Assembly (NCBI RefSeq): GCF_024158745.1
Contig: NZ_JAMZAW010000027.1
Location: 1-64,000 of the forward strand
From: Paenibacillus tyrphae
Lineage (GTDB): Bacteria; Bacillota; Bacilli; Paenibacillales; NBRC-103111
Length of the DNA stretch: 64,000 nucleotides
Reading direction: 5' to 3'
In this document: positions 23,101-33,600 of the stretch, piece by piece
Layout: each line of letters begins with the position of its first letter
How positions within the stretch are numbered: position 1 is the stretch's first letter
Translations under genes and position numbers: made by a program
Notes under the pieces: model-generated
Databases searched by the model: none
What the model saw: only the letters and a program-made list of their open reading frames with translations
Told to the model about the DNA's origin: nothing

Positions 23101-26100
23101 TGTAGTACCGTCGGCCGAGCGTGTGCCTACGGCTTCCGGACATACGCGCCATTTGCTGAATAACGGCTTGGCCGTGGTGCAGCTGAATAAAAACGAGACG
23201 AATTTTTTGTACCGCGATATTTTTGAAAATTTGGCTTATCTTCGTCACGGCATTTCGGTTGACGAAGGTCACGTGATTTTTGACGTCGGCGCCAATATCG
23301 GATTGTTTACTCTGCAAGCGCACATGCAGGCTCCGGGCGTTCGCATTCTTGCCTTCGAACCGAATCCGTATGTGCGGGAATTGACGATTCTAAACGCCCG
23401 TTTGTACAGGGCGGAGGCCACGATCTTGGACTGCGCTCTCGCCGCGGAGGAAGGAGAGGCGGAATTTACGTTTTATCCCAAATTTTCTTTCTTATCGGGT
23501 CTGCATACGGACACGGAGGAAGAAAAGGAATTGGTCCGTTCCTTCATCCGGCGTCACGAGAAGCCTTCGCAAGAGCTCGACGAAGCCGTCGAGGCTATTC
23601 TGAACGATCGTTTGAAGAGCGTACAGCTGACCGTTCCCGTCCGCAGGCTGTCGGATGTGATCCGCGAGCATCGGGTGGAGCGAATCGACCTGTTGAAGAT
23701 CAACGTGGAGAAGGCGGAGCTCGCCGTGCTTCAGGGGATTGATGCCGAAGATTGGCCGAAAATCGGACAGGTCGTCTTGGAGCTTCATGACGTGGACGAC
23801 CGCCTCCAATGGGTCATGGAGCTGCTGAAGCTGCACGGCTTTCAAGTGATTGCGGAGAAAGACTGGTCTCTCGACGTGACGCAAAACATTTACTACCTTT
23901 ATGCGACCCGCGAGTCCAAAGAAACCGCAGTGAGACGTTGGATGACTCCGCTGCCCCCGATCAATGCGCAGGAGGTTCGCGTATATGCCGAGCAAAGACT
24001 CCCGCGGTATATGGTTCCATCGCATGTCGTCTTGCTGGATCGTCTCCCGCTGACACCGCACGGGAAGGTTGACCGCAATCGGCTTCCGGCTCCCGAGGAA
24101 GTTCGGGTACAGGGCTCCGCCGCGCAGCAGCTTCCCCGGACCGCCGTGGAGCGTGCGGTAGCTTCCATCTGGAAAGACTTGCTGGGAGTGAGCAGCGTCG
24201 GACTTGACGACAATTTTTTCGATATCGGAGGCCATTCCTTGCTGCTTACCCAGGTTCATGCCCGGCTTAGAAACGAGCTGTCCGCTGATATTGAACTGTT
24301 GGAATTGTTCGAGTACCCGACCGTTCGTTTGTTGGCGCAGCGGTTGACTGCTTCTTCGAAGGAAAATACGGAGGAGGCGGAAAATCGGGCAGAGCAGACA
24401 GCACAAAAAGCGGAGGTTGACCCCGGCGGACAAGCGGTCGCCATTATCGGCATGTCGGGGAGATTTCCGGGGGCATCCGATCTCGAGGCGTTCTGGGCCA
24501 ATCTGGCGAACGAAGTCGAATCGATCCGTCGATTTACGCCGGACATGCTGGAAGCGAGCGGCCTTCCCCGGGAGCTATTGGCCCAACCCGAATACGTGCC
24601 TGCCCGCGGGGCGGTTGACGGCATCGAATGGTTTGACGCCGGTTTCTTTGGCTACAGTCCGAGGGAAGCGGAGATGCTTGACCCGCAGCAGCGGTTGTTC
24701 CTGGAATGCGCCTGGGAAGCAATGGAAAAGGCAGGGTATGATCCGTCCGAAGGAGGCGTTCCCGTAGGCGTTTATGCAGGTGCGGGCATTAGCACGTATT
24801 TGCTGTTCGGGCTCCTTCCCCATATGGACCCGGCAGATCCGGTAGCCGGTTATCAGGCGCTTATCGCTAACGATAAGGATCATCTTGCCACGCGCACCGC
24901 CTACAAATTGAATTTAACGGGACCGAGCCTTTCGGTACAGACGGCATGCTCGACTTCTTTGGTGGCGGTTCATCTTGCCTGTCAAGCGTTGTCCCGCGGT
25001 GAATGCGGGATGGCGATCGCAGGCGGCGCGACGATTACCGTTCCCCACGAGCAGGGTTATGTTTACCGCGAGGGCGGCATTTTCTCCCCGGACGGACACT
25101 GCCGGGCGTTTGACGCCCAGGCTAAGGGGACAGTGGCCGGAAGCGGCGTGGGTGTCGTCATGCTCAAGCGGCTGGACGAGGCGCTGCGGGACGGAGATAC
25201 GGTTCATGCCGTGATCAAAGGATCGGCGATCAACAACGACGGAGGACGCAAGGTCGGGTATACGGCCCCAAGCATCGGAGGACAGGCAGAAGTGATCCGG
25301 ATGGCGCTGGGCGCTGCGGGCGTCGGAGCGGAGAGCATCTCGTACGTCGAGGCCCACGGGACAGGGACGCCGCTGGGCGATCCGATCGAGCTGGCGGCGC
25401 TGACCGAAGTGTTCGGTCCGTCCACGGACGGACCTAGGTGCGGGATCGGCTCGGTCAAAACGAACGTCGGGCATATGGATGCGGCCGCCGGGGTGGCGAG
25501 CCTGATTAAGGTTGCGCTGTCGTTGCGCAACGGCCTGCTTCCGGCAAGCCTGCATTATACGAAGGGCAACCCGGCGGTCGATTGGGCAAACAGCCCGTTT
25601 TACGTCGTAGACCGGGCCCGGCCGTGGACCGGCGGCAGTCCGGGACAGCCCCGCCGGGCAGGGGTCAGTTCCTTCGGCATCGGAGGGACGAATGCGCATG
25701 TCATCGTGGAAGAAGCCCCTGCACAGCGTGCTTCCGACGATGCAGCGGCCGAGGAAGTGCTGGTGCTGTCGGCCCGGACGCCGTCGGCGCTGCAGGCGAT
25801 GCGCGAACGGCTGGCGGCGCACCTGGAGGCGGAACCGTCGGTGAAGCTCTCCGACGCGGCGTTCACGCTGCAGCAGGGCCGCAAGGCGTTCGGCCACCGC
25901 TGGAGCGCCGTGTGCGGTAACGCGGAGCAGGCGCTGAACGCTTTGCGGGGCGAAGACGCGAGAGCGGTGCGCACCGGTCTGGCGGAAGCGGGAGAGCGTC
26001 CCGTCGTCTTCGCTTTTCCGGGGCAGGGGAGTCAATATGCCGGCATGGGCGCGGAGCTGTACGCGCAGGAGCCGGTGTACCGGGAGATGGTGGACCGCTG

Positions 26101-27607
26101 CGCCGAGCTGCTGAAGCCGCATCTGGGAATGGACGTGCGGGATGCGCTGCTGGGAAGCGAAGGCTTCGAAGCGGAGCGGCTGGAAGAGACATGGCTGACG
26201 CAGCCGGCGCTGTTCGTGGCGGAATATGCGCTGGCTCGGCTGTGGATGAGCGTAGGCGTGAAGCCGGCCGCGCTGATTGGGCACAGTCTGGGCGAGTATA
26301 CGGCGGCTTGTTTAGCCGGAGTATTCAGCCTGGAGGAAGGGCTGGAGCTGGTGAGCGTCCGCGGTCGTCTAATGCACCGGTGCGAAGCGGGAGCGATGGC
26401 GGCGGTCGGCGCGAATGCGGCGGAGATGACGGAGCGATTAAGGGGGACGCTGGAAATCGCGGCGGTCAACGGCCCGAAGATGAGCGTGGTGACGGGTGCG
26501 GCCGAAGAGGTGGAAGAGCTGATGGCCCGTCTGCAGCAGGCAGGAATCGAATGCCGGCGTTTGCGGACAGGCGGGGCGTTCCATTCCTCGCGGATGGAGC
26601 CGGCGCTGGGCGAGCTGGAAGAGGCGTTAAAGCGGATGAAGCTGGGCGCGCCGCGAATTCCTTACGTGTCTAACGAGTCGGGGGATTGGATCACGGCGGA
26701 GCAGGCAGGAAGCGCGGCGTATTGGGTGTCCCACGCGAGGCGCACGGTCAGGTTTGCGGAAAATGCGGAGCGCGTGCTGGAGCGGTACCCGAATGCGGTG
26801 GTGATCGAAGTCGGCCCGGGCCAGACGCTGACGGGCTTGATGCGGCAGTCGGTCCGCTGGGGAGCGGAACACCGCGGCGTGCGCACGTTGCCGCCGGGCG
26901 GAACCGGAGCCGGAGAGCGGCGTCAGTGGCTGGAAGGCGTAGCAGAGCTGTGGAGTGGCGGGCAGAGCATCGCCTGGAAAGCGCTGCACGGTAGCCGGGT
27001 GCGCAACCGGGTCGAGCTGCCGACGTATCCGTTCGAGCGGCAGCGGTATTGGATCGAGCCGCGCCTCCCCGGAGCGGCACAGGGAGCTGCATTCGGACGG
27101 TACGCGCTTCACGGCGCGGCAGACGAGGTGGCGACGGCGGGGGTGGCAACAACAGAACCGGCCGCGGAAGCGGTCGAGCAATTGTATCCGCGTCCTCAAC
27201 TGGCGACACCGTACAAGCCGCCGGAAAATGCGCTGGAAAAGCGGCTGGCGAGCATATGGCAGAAGCTGCTCGGGGTTGAACAAATCGGAACGCTCGATGA
27301 CTTTTTTGATTTGGGCGGTCATTCGCTCTTGATCGTGCAAATGGCGGCGGAGGTGAAGCAAAGTCTGGGGGTCGACATCCAATCGCCCCGATTTTTCGAG
27401 CATCCGTGCGTCGCTCATTTGGCTTCTCTGGTTGAGGAGCATCAAGCAGCGGCAGAAGAGAAGATGATTGTGAATGCTCCAGAGCTGGATGACCCAGCGG
27501 ACTTGCTGGAGCGGATGGACAGCATGAGCGATGAAGAGATCGATGCGCTGCTGAAACGGATGGAAGCGGAGCCCCGCAAAGGAACTGCCGTGTTCGACAC
27601 GGAGTGA
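20162..27607 (+). CDS. Hybrid synthase 3: TubC docking-C-A(Glu/Gln-like)-FkbM MT-PCP / KS-AT-ACP
   Basis: This 2481-aa protein starts at ATG 20162, which overlaps the previous stop (ATGA); the longer open frame from 19568 is the shadow of the upstream gene. Residues 1-60 are a TubC-type N-terminal docking domain (RAPKGALTPELR). Then C (HHLVTDG near 213); A (YTSGSTGQPRG near 687); a methyltransferase of the FkbM family inserted after core A8 (FDVGANIG near 1040, LKINVEKAE near 1179); A9-A10 remainder; PCP (IGGHS near 1356); KS (TACSTS near 1594, EAHGTGT near 1730); malonyl-type AT (GHSLG near 2040, GAFHS near 2139); ACP (LGGHS near 2386). The pocket reads D-T-K-D-L-G-L-V-D, nearest to the Glu/Gln codes (D-A-K-D-L-G-V-V-D), so the substrate is uncertain. 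There are no reductive domains. The FkbM insert is not the usual NRPS N-methyltransferase type; its methylation site is unknown. Confidence 0.9.
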   Translation: MNDTNTSHIRAIVDRFREWGIELWAEEGKLRFRAPKGALTPELRSELQAHKDMLLAYLYEEKGGGGLSGLPLAPIARHGEMPLSFAQQRLWFMQQMDPTNISYNVPMTVRIEGALDADMLERCLNEIIRRHEALRATFPSSSGKPVQHIAESMLLKLERADLREEPAERRERHALELAVQEARRPFDIASGPLIRSKLIRLEDEAYILALNLHHLVTDGWSMAILGSELSELYGAFSAGEASPLPELEIQYADFAYWQRRWVETDALQAQRTYWHQKLAQLPPLELPTDHPRPARQSFKGDMETFVFPASLAEALTALSRRQGVTTFMTVLTAVNVLLARYTSQDEIVLATPVSTRGITGLEKVIGTFMNTLVMRTKVSGDPTFLELLDRVRDTAVEAFDHQDFPFDKLVEEVQPERSRSHSPLFQVLFLFETVASSLIRLPGLRTSSIHIPLGTSRFDIVLLLTSTERGLEGALEYATDLFDPSTIRRMIGHLEVLLEGIVHNPQASLSELPLLTSAELRMLEEWNATGAAWAQERTFPELFEAAVETAPDTTALVCNNERLTFRELNCRANRLAHHLRKYGVGRGVRVGLCAARSIEAIVGLLGIVKAGGAYVPIDPAYPEDRIRYMLQDASPGVILTDEASAGKMDGGLAVRIYLGAGEAALAEEPDVNPESLAQPEDPVYVIYTSGSTGQPRGVVVTHRSLFHLSEALEEAIYRHHSGVRQIVVNGSLSFDTSVKQIIQLLRGRTLHIIPEEIRLDGGAFVAYLREQEIDAFDCTPSQCRLLMQFGLLEHRGTRPLLGLIGGEPIEESTWQAMREAKGIEFYNLYGPTECTVDATVCRVRESELPSLGRPLRNVAIYLLDSRQKPVPLGVPGEIWIGGSGVSDGYLGRPELTAEKFWPDRFSAQAGARMYRTGDIGKRRADGSFAYLGRTDFQVKIRGFRIELEEIESVLAGHPDIEQACVVVREDETGQPALAAYVVPSAERVPTASGHTRHLLNNGLAVVQLNKNETNFLYRDIFENLAYLRHGISVDEGHVIFDVGANIGLFTLQAHMQAPGVRILAFEPNPYVRELTILNARLYRAEATILDCALAAEEGEAEFTFYPKFSFLSGLHTDTEEEKELVRSFIRRHEKPSQELDEAVEAILNDRLKSVQLTVPVRRLSDVIREHRVERIDLLKINVEKAELAVLQGIDAEDWPKIGQVVLELHDVDDRLQWVMELLKLHGFQVIAEKDWSLDVTQNIYYLYATRESKETAVRRWMTPLPPINAQEVRVYAEQRLPRYMVPSHVVLLDRLPLTPHGKVDRNRLPAPEEVRVQGSAAQQLPRTAVERAVASIWKDLLGVSSVGLDDNFFDIGGHSLLLTQVHARLRNELSADIELLELFEYPTVRLLAQRLTASSKENTEEAENRAEQTAQKAEVDPGGQAVAIIGMSGRFPGASDLEAFWANLANEVESIRRFTPDMLEASGLPRELLAQPEYVPARGAVDGIEWFDAGFFGYSPREAEMLDPQQRLFLECAWEAMEKAGYDPSEGGVPVGVYAGAGISTYLLFGLLPHMDPADPVAGYQALIANDKDHLATRTAYKLNLTGPSLSVQTACSTSLVAVHLACQALSRGECGMAIAGGATITVPHEQGYVYREGGIFSPDGHCRAFDAQAKGTVAGSGVGVVMLKRLDEALRDGDTVHAVIKGSAINNDGGRKVGYTAPSIGGQAEVIRMALGAAGVGAESISYVEAHGTGTPLGDPIELAALTEVFGPSTDGPRCGIGSVKTNVGHMDAAAGVASLIKVALSLRNGLLPASLHYTKGNPAVDWANSPFYVVDRARPWTGGSPGQPRRAGVSSFGIGGTNAHVIVEEAPAQRASDDAAAEEVLVLSARTPSALQAMRERLAAHLEAEPSVKLSDAAFTLQQGRKAFGHRWSAVCGNAEQALNALRGEDARAVRTGLAEAGERPVVFAFPGQGSQYAGMGAELYAQEPVYREMVDRCAELLKPHLGMDVRDALLGSEGFEAERLEETWLTQPALFVAEYALARLWMSVGVKPAALIGHSLGEYTAACLAGVFSLEEGLELVSVRGRLMHRCEAGAMAAVGANAAEMTERLRGTLEIAAVNGPKMSVVTGAAEEVEELMARLQQAGIECRRLRTGGAFHSSRMEPALGELEEALKRMKLGAPRIPYVSNESGDWITAEQAGSAAYWVSHARRTVRFAENAERVLERYPNAVVIEVGPGQTLTGLMRQSVRWGAEHRGVRTLPPGGTGAGERRQWLEGVAELWSGGQSIAWKALHGSRVRNRVELPTYPFERQRYWIEPRLPGAAQGAAFGRYALHGAADEVATAGVATTEPAAEAVEQLYPRPQLATPYKPPENALEKRLASIWQKLLGVEQIGTLDDFFDLGGHSLLIVQMAAEVKQSLGVDIQSPRFFEHPCVAHLASLVEEHQAAAEEKMIVNAPELDDPADLLERMDSMSDEEIDALLKRMEAEPRKGTAVFDTE
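25154..27065 (+). repeat. 1.9-kb near-identical KS-AT segment, copy 1
   Basis: From mid-KS to the end of the post-AT linker the DNA matches 31674-33585 without an indel (constant offset 6520) and with only scattered substitutions. Outside these limits the two KS-containing genes diverge sharply. The tract ends at the E-R-Q-R-Y-W-I-E-P-R linker. Recent duplication or gene conversion between the two PKS modules explains it. Confidence 0.9.
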
Positions 27608-27653
27608 CTTGCCTCAATTTTTGTGGGAGACGAATGGATGGGAAGTGGGAACT

Positions 27654-30600
27654 ATGGAACGCAGTATGGACGAGAAACGTCTTCGGTTGGCGCGTCTGCT
27701 GCAGGAGCGGGAGACGCAGTCGCGGCAGTACCCCCTTAGCCTGCCGCAGCAGCGGCTGTGGTTTTTGGAACAGATGGCACCCGGCAATACGGCTTACCTT
27801 ATCACAACGGCCATCCGCATGGACGGAGCCTTCGACCGGGAGGTGTTCGCAAAATGCATGCGGCATCTCGTCCGGCGGCACGAGAGCTTGCGTACCCGAT
27901 TTCGGAGCGAGAGCGGAAAAGCGGCACAGCATGTGGACCCGCCTGCCGACATCGTTTCCTTTCCATTGCCGGAAACGGATTTGAGTTCATGGGACCCGAA
28001 AGAAAAGGAAGCGGAGCTGGTCCGGATTCTTCAGGCCGAAACGGAAAAGCCTTTTGACATCGCCCGGGATCGGCTGGTGCGGGCCCATTGGGTGCTGCTG
28101 GACCAAGAAGAAGGCGTACTCCTGCTGACCCTGCACCATCTGATCTCCGACGGCTGGTCCCAAGGGCTGCTCATCCGTGAAATCGAAACGTGCTATCGGG
28201 CTTACGTGCGGGGAGAAATGCCCAAGCTGGCTCCTCTACCGTTTACCTATGGGGAATATGCACAGCGTCAGCGCGAAGCGTTGGACGAGGACGTATTCAA
28301 GCGGAAGCTGTCTTATTGGAGCGAAAAGCTTCGCAACAGCCCGTCTTTGCTGGCTCTGCCTACCGATCGTCCGCGGCCAGCCGTGCAGTCGACAAGCGGT
28401 GCCATGGTACCGCTTAAGCTGCCCCGGGAGGTGGGCGAAAAGCTCAAGGGACTGGCCAGAGAGCGGGGAGCGAGCGTTTTTATGACGGCTTTGGCCGGAT
28501 TTTACGCTCTGCTTGCCAGATATACAGGCCAAGAGGACATCGTTCTCGGCTGTCCGGCGGCCAACCGGAATGAAAGCGGAACGGCCGGTGTCGTCGGACT
28601 CTTTGTGAATCCGGTTGCCCTGCGGGTGCGCGTTTCCGGGGAGCTTAGCTTCCAGAGCCTGCTCTCGCAGGTGAAGGATACGATGGTCGAAGCTTTGGCT
28701 CATCAAGACGTGCCTTTCGAGCGGATCGTTGAAGAGCTTCAGCCGCAGCGTTCTTTGGATGCGTCCCCGCTGTTTCAGGTCATGGCGGTCCAGACGGTCC
28801 CGGCGTCGCTCCCGGACCTTCCCGGACTGCGGTTATCTCCAATAGGCGTGCAAGGATCGTCCGCCAAATTCGATATGACCCTCTATGTGGAGGAGTCGGA
28901 ATCGGAGCTGTCCGTTGTGCTGGAATACCGAAAGGACCTGTTTGACGCGGAAACGGCGGAAAGGCTGCTGGAGCGTTACCGCGTTCTGTTGGCCGCCGCC
29001 GCGGACGATCCGCTTCGCCCGATCGGCACTCTGCCGCTCTTGACGCCGGAAGAGGAGCGTCAGGCGCTGGAAGACTGGCACCGCCCGGTGATGGCGGCCG
29101 AGGATGAGGAAGCCTCCCTTCTGGAGCTGTTCGACCGGCAGGTTCAATCCGGCGAAGACCGCACAGCCTTGATAGAAGACGGACGACACGTCTCCTACGG
29201 GATGTTAAACCGGATGGCGAACCGGATCGCATGGGAGCTTTTGTCCGCCGGCGTCGCGCCCGAAGTTTTCGTCGGCGTTTGCATGGAGCGGGGAATCGAG
29301 CGGACAGCCGCGCTGTTGGGCATTCTCAAAGCGGGAGGCGCTTATGTGCCGCTTGATCCGGGGTACCCCGCCGAGCGGATGCGGCTGATTTTGCAGGAGA
29401 CCGGAGCGCCCTTGGTGGTGACTCAATCTTTTCTCGCGGCGAAGGTGCCCGCGGGGGATTACCGTCTTCTGAAGGCGGATTCGTTAGGGGAGCTTCCGGA
29501 ACGGTACGATCACAATCCTCCGGCCCCCGATGTTCACGGGGATAGCGCGGCCTACGTCATTTTTACCTCGGGGTCTACGGGAGCCCCCAAAGGAGTCGTC
29601 GGTCTGCACAGGGGAATCCTGAACCGTCTTCGCTGGGGATGGGAAACGTATCCGTATGCCGAAGACGAGGTTTGCTGCCACCAGGCGGCGCTTACGTTTG
29701 TGGATGCGGTGGCCGAGACGTTCGGTCCGCTCCTGCGTGGAGTGCCGGCCGTTATTTTGCCGCAGACGGCTCTTCAGGATCCGGAGGTGCTGGTGGATGC
29801 CTTGGCCAAGCACCGCATCTCGCGCATTGTGATGGTTCCCTCGCTGCTGAGGGTCGTGCTCGAAGCTTGCGCCCGTCGAAAAGAGTTCCTGGAGCGTCTG
29901 CGCTATTGGTCCGTCAGTGGAGAAGCGCTTCCCCAAGCTTTGTGCGAGCGATTCTTCGAGCTGCTGCCGGGACGAGCGCTTATCAACATTTACGGCTCCT
30001 CGGAAGTGGCGGCGGACGCGACCTATCACGCGATGACAGCGCCGCCCCAAGGCGCAGGTGTGCCGATTGGGCGGCCCTTGCGCAATATGCGGATATGTCT
30101 TGTGGATGAGCGGCGTCAGCTCGTGCCTCCCGGAGTGGCCGGCGAAATTTGCGTCGGAGGCTTAGGCTTGGCGAGAGGATACCTCCATCGTCCGGATTGG
30201 ACGGCGGAGCGGTTTATCGACGATCCGTTCGCTATGGGCCCGGGCGAGCGCTTATACCGGACCGGGGATATCGGCAGGAGGCTTCCGGACGGCACGCTTC
30301 TTTTCGAAGGCAGACGGGATCAGCAAATTAAAATTCGCGGCATGCGCGTCGAGTTGAGCGAGATTGAATCGGTCCTGATCCGTCATCCGGCCGTGCGTAA
30401 CGCCGTGGTTGCCGCTGCGGAGAAGGACGGCAAAGCCGAGCGCCTGGTCGCCTATGTGGTGCAGGAAGACGAACGATGGGACCCGGCCGGGCTGCGCGGA
30501 TATTTGCGCGAGTATTTGCCCGAGCATATGGTTCCGGCCTTATTCGTTCCGCTGGAGGCTTTGCCGCTTACGGCAACAGGCAAGATCGACCGCCGGTCAC

Positions 30601-33600
30601 TCCCGGCTTGGACGGAAGCTTCCGCCTCTGCCTCTCCCGGATTCGTTCCTCCGGCCACGGACATGGAGCGGCGCATCTCGTCGGTCTGGCGGCAGGCGCT
30701 GCAAACGGACCGCGTGGGCCTTCGCGATAATTTCTTTGATCTCGGCGGCCATTCCCTGCTCCTGATCGAGGTGCGGGATCGGCTTAACTTGGAGCTGTCC
30801 CGCGAATTGAGCGTCGTCGAGCTGTTTCAATACCCGACGGTGGCCGAGCTGGCGGGCCATTTGGCGGGTCAAAGCGCCGATAGCGGCTCCCACCGCGCAC
30901 GCAAACGGAGCTCAGCCTCGGCGGAGTATTCAGGCCTGCCGAACGATTCGGCGGATATCGCCATTATCGGCATGTCCGGCCGTTTTCCCGGCGCAGACGG
31001 GATCGAGGCATTCTGGACGAATCTGCTCCAGGGCGAGTGCGGAATCCGCAGCTTCTCGAAGGAGGAGCTGGAGAACGCGGGAGTCCCCGCACGGATGCGC
31101 GCGGACCGACATTTTGTAAACTGCGGCGGGAAGGTGGAAGGGATCGAGTCATTTGACGCCGCATTTTTCGGATACACGCCGGGCGAAGCGGAAATGCTCG
31201 ATCCTCAGCACCGGATGTTTCTGGAGTGCGCATGGGAAGCGCTGGAACGGGCCGGGTATGCTCCCGGCAGCAGCGAAGGGGCGATCGGTGTCTACGCGGG
31301 CACGACGCAGAGCACCTATCTGTTGTGTTCGCTTCTTCCGCGTCTTGACCCGGCGGACCCGGCAGGCATGTTTGCGGCGAGCACGGCGAACCAGGAGAGT
31401 TACCTTGCGACCCGGGTAGCTTATAAGCTGGATCTTCATGGCCCCGGGGTCACTGTGCAGACGGCGTGCTCGACGTCACTGGTCGCCGTACATACCGCTG
31501 CGCAGGCGCTGCTTGCAGGCGAATGCGATATGGCGCTGGCGGGAGGCGTTACGGTAAAAGTGCCGCAGACAACGGGATATGTATACCGGGAAGGCTCCAT
31601 TGTTTCGGCGGACGGCTCGTGCAAAGCGTTCGATGCGGAAGCGGACGGCACGGTCTTTGCCAACGGTGCAGGCGTCGTCATGCTCAAGCGGCTGGACGAG
31701 GCGCTGCGGGACGGAGATACGGTTCATGCGGTGATCAAAGGATCGGCGGTCAACAACGACGGAGGGCGTAAGGTCGGGTATACGGCCCCAAGCATCGGGG
31801 GACAGGCGGAAGTGATCCGGATGGCGCTGGACTCCGCTGGCGTCGGAGCGGAGAGCATCTCGTACGTCGAGGCCCACGGGACAGGGACGCCGCTGGGCGA
31901 TCCGATCGAGCTGGCGGCGCTGACCGAAGTGTTCGGCCCATCCACGGACGGACCTAGGTGCGGGATCGGCTCGGTCAAAACGAACGTCGGGCATCTGGAT
32001 GCGGCCGCCGGGGTGGCGAGCCTGATCAAGGTTACGCTGTCGTTGCGCAACGGCCTGCTTCCGGCAAGCCTGCATTATACGAAGGGCAACCCGGCGGTCG
32101 ATTGGGCAAACAGCCCGTTTTACGTCGTAGACCGGGCCCGGCCGTGGACCGGCGGCAGTCCGGGACAGCCCCGCCGGGCAGGGGTCAGTTCCTTCGGCAT
32201 CGGAGGGACGAATGCGCATGTCATCGTGGAAGTAGCCCCTGCACAGCGTACTTCCGACACTGCAGCGGCCGAGGAAGTGCTGGTGCTGTCGGCCCGGACG
32301 CCGTCGGCGCTGCAGGCGATGCGCGAACGGCTGGCGGCGCACCTGGAGGCGGAACCGTCGGTGAAGCTCTCCGACGCGGCGTTCACGCTGCAGCAGGGCC
32401 GCAAGGCGTTCGGCCACCGCTGGAGCGCCGTGTGCGGTAACGCGGAGCAGGCGCTGAACGCTTTGCGGGGCGAAGACGCGAGAGCGGTGCGCACCGGTCT
32501 GGCGGAAGCGGGAGAGCGTCCCGTCGTCTTCGCTTTTCCAGGACAAGGGAGCCAATATGTTGGCATGGGCGCGGAGCTGTACGCACAGGAGCCGGTGTAC
32601 CGGGAAACGGTGGACCGCTGCGCCGAGCTGCTCATGCCGCATCTGGGAATGGACGTGCGGGATGCGCTGCTGGGACGGGAAGGCTTCGAAGTGGAGCGGC
32701 TCGAGGAGACGTGGCTGACGCAGCCGGCGCTGTTCGTGGCGGAATATGCGCTGGCCCGGCTGTGGATGAGCGTGGGCGTGAAGCCGGCTGCGCTGATCGG
32801 GCATAGTCTAGGCGAGTATACGGCGGCGTGTATCGCCGGAGTATTCGGCCTGGAGGAAGGGCTGGAGCTGGTGAGCGCCCGCGGCCGTCTGATGCACCGG
32901 TGCGAAGCGGGAGTGATGGCGGCGGTTGGCGCGAATGCAGCGGAGCTGACGGAGCAATTGAAGGGAACGCTGGAAATCGCGGCGGTCAACGGCCCGAGGA
33001 TGAGCGTGGTGACGGGGGCGGCCGAAGAGGTGGAAGAGCTGACGGCCCGTCTGCGGCAGGCGGGAATCGAATGCCGAAGGCTGCGGACAGGCGGGGCGTT
33101 CCATTCCTCGCGGATGGAGCCGGCGCTGAGCGAGCTGGAAGCGGCGCTAACGCGGGTGAAGCTGGGCGCGCCGCGAATTCCTTTCGTGTCTAACGAGTCG
33201 GGGGATTGGATCACGGCGGAGCAGGCAGGAAGCGCGGCGTATTGGGTGTCCCACGCGAGGCGCACGGTCAGGTTTGCGGAAAATGCGGAGCGTGTGCTGG
33301 AGCGTTACCCGAATGCGGTGGTGATCGAAGTGGGCCCGGGCCAGACGCTGACGAGCTTGATGCGGCAGTCGGTCCGCTGGGGAGCGGAGCACCGCGGCGT
33401 GCGCACGCTGCCGCCGGGCGGAACCGGAGCCGGAGAGCGGCGGCAGTGGCTGGAAAGCGTGGCGGAGCTGTGGAGTGGCGGGCAAAGCATCGCCTGGAAA
33501 GCGCTGCACGGCAGCCGGGTACGCAACCGGGTCGAGCTGCCGACGTATCCGTTCGAGCGTCAGCGGTATTGGATCGAACCGCGCCTGACTTCTGCTTCAG

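Noticed and set aside
24914-26284. A 456-codon minus-strand open frame opposite synthase 3, with similar long antisense frames at 31476-32804, 14979-16280 and 11727-12848
   Set aside because: They lie opposite clear KS/AT or A domains, have arginine/histidine-rich composition and no recognisable domain. Long antisense frames are expected in GC-rich coding DNA.
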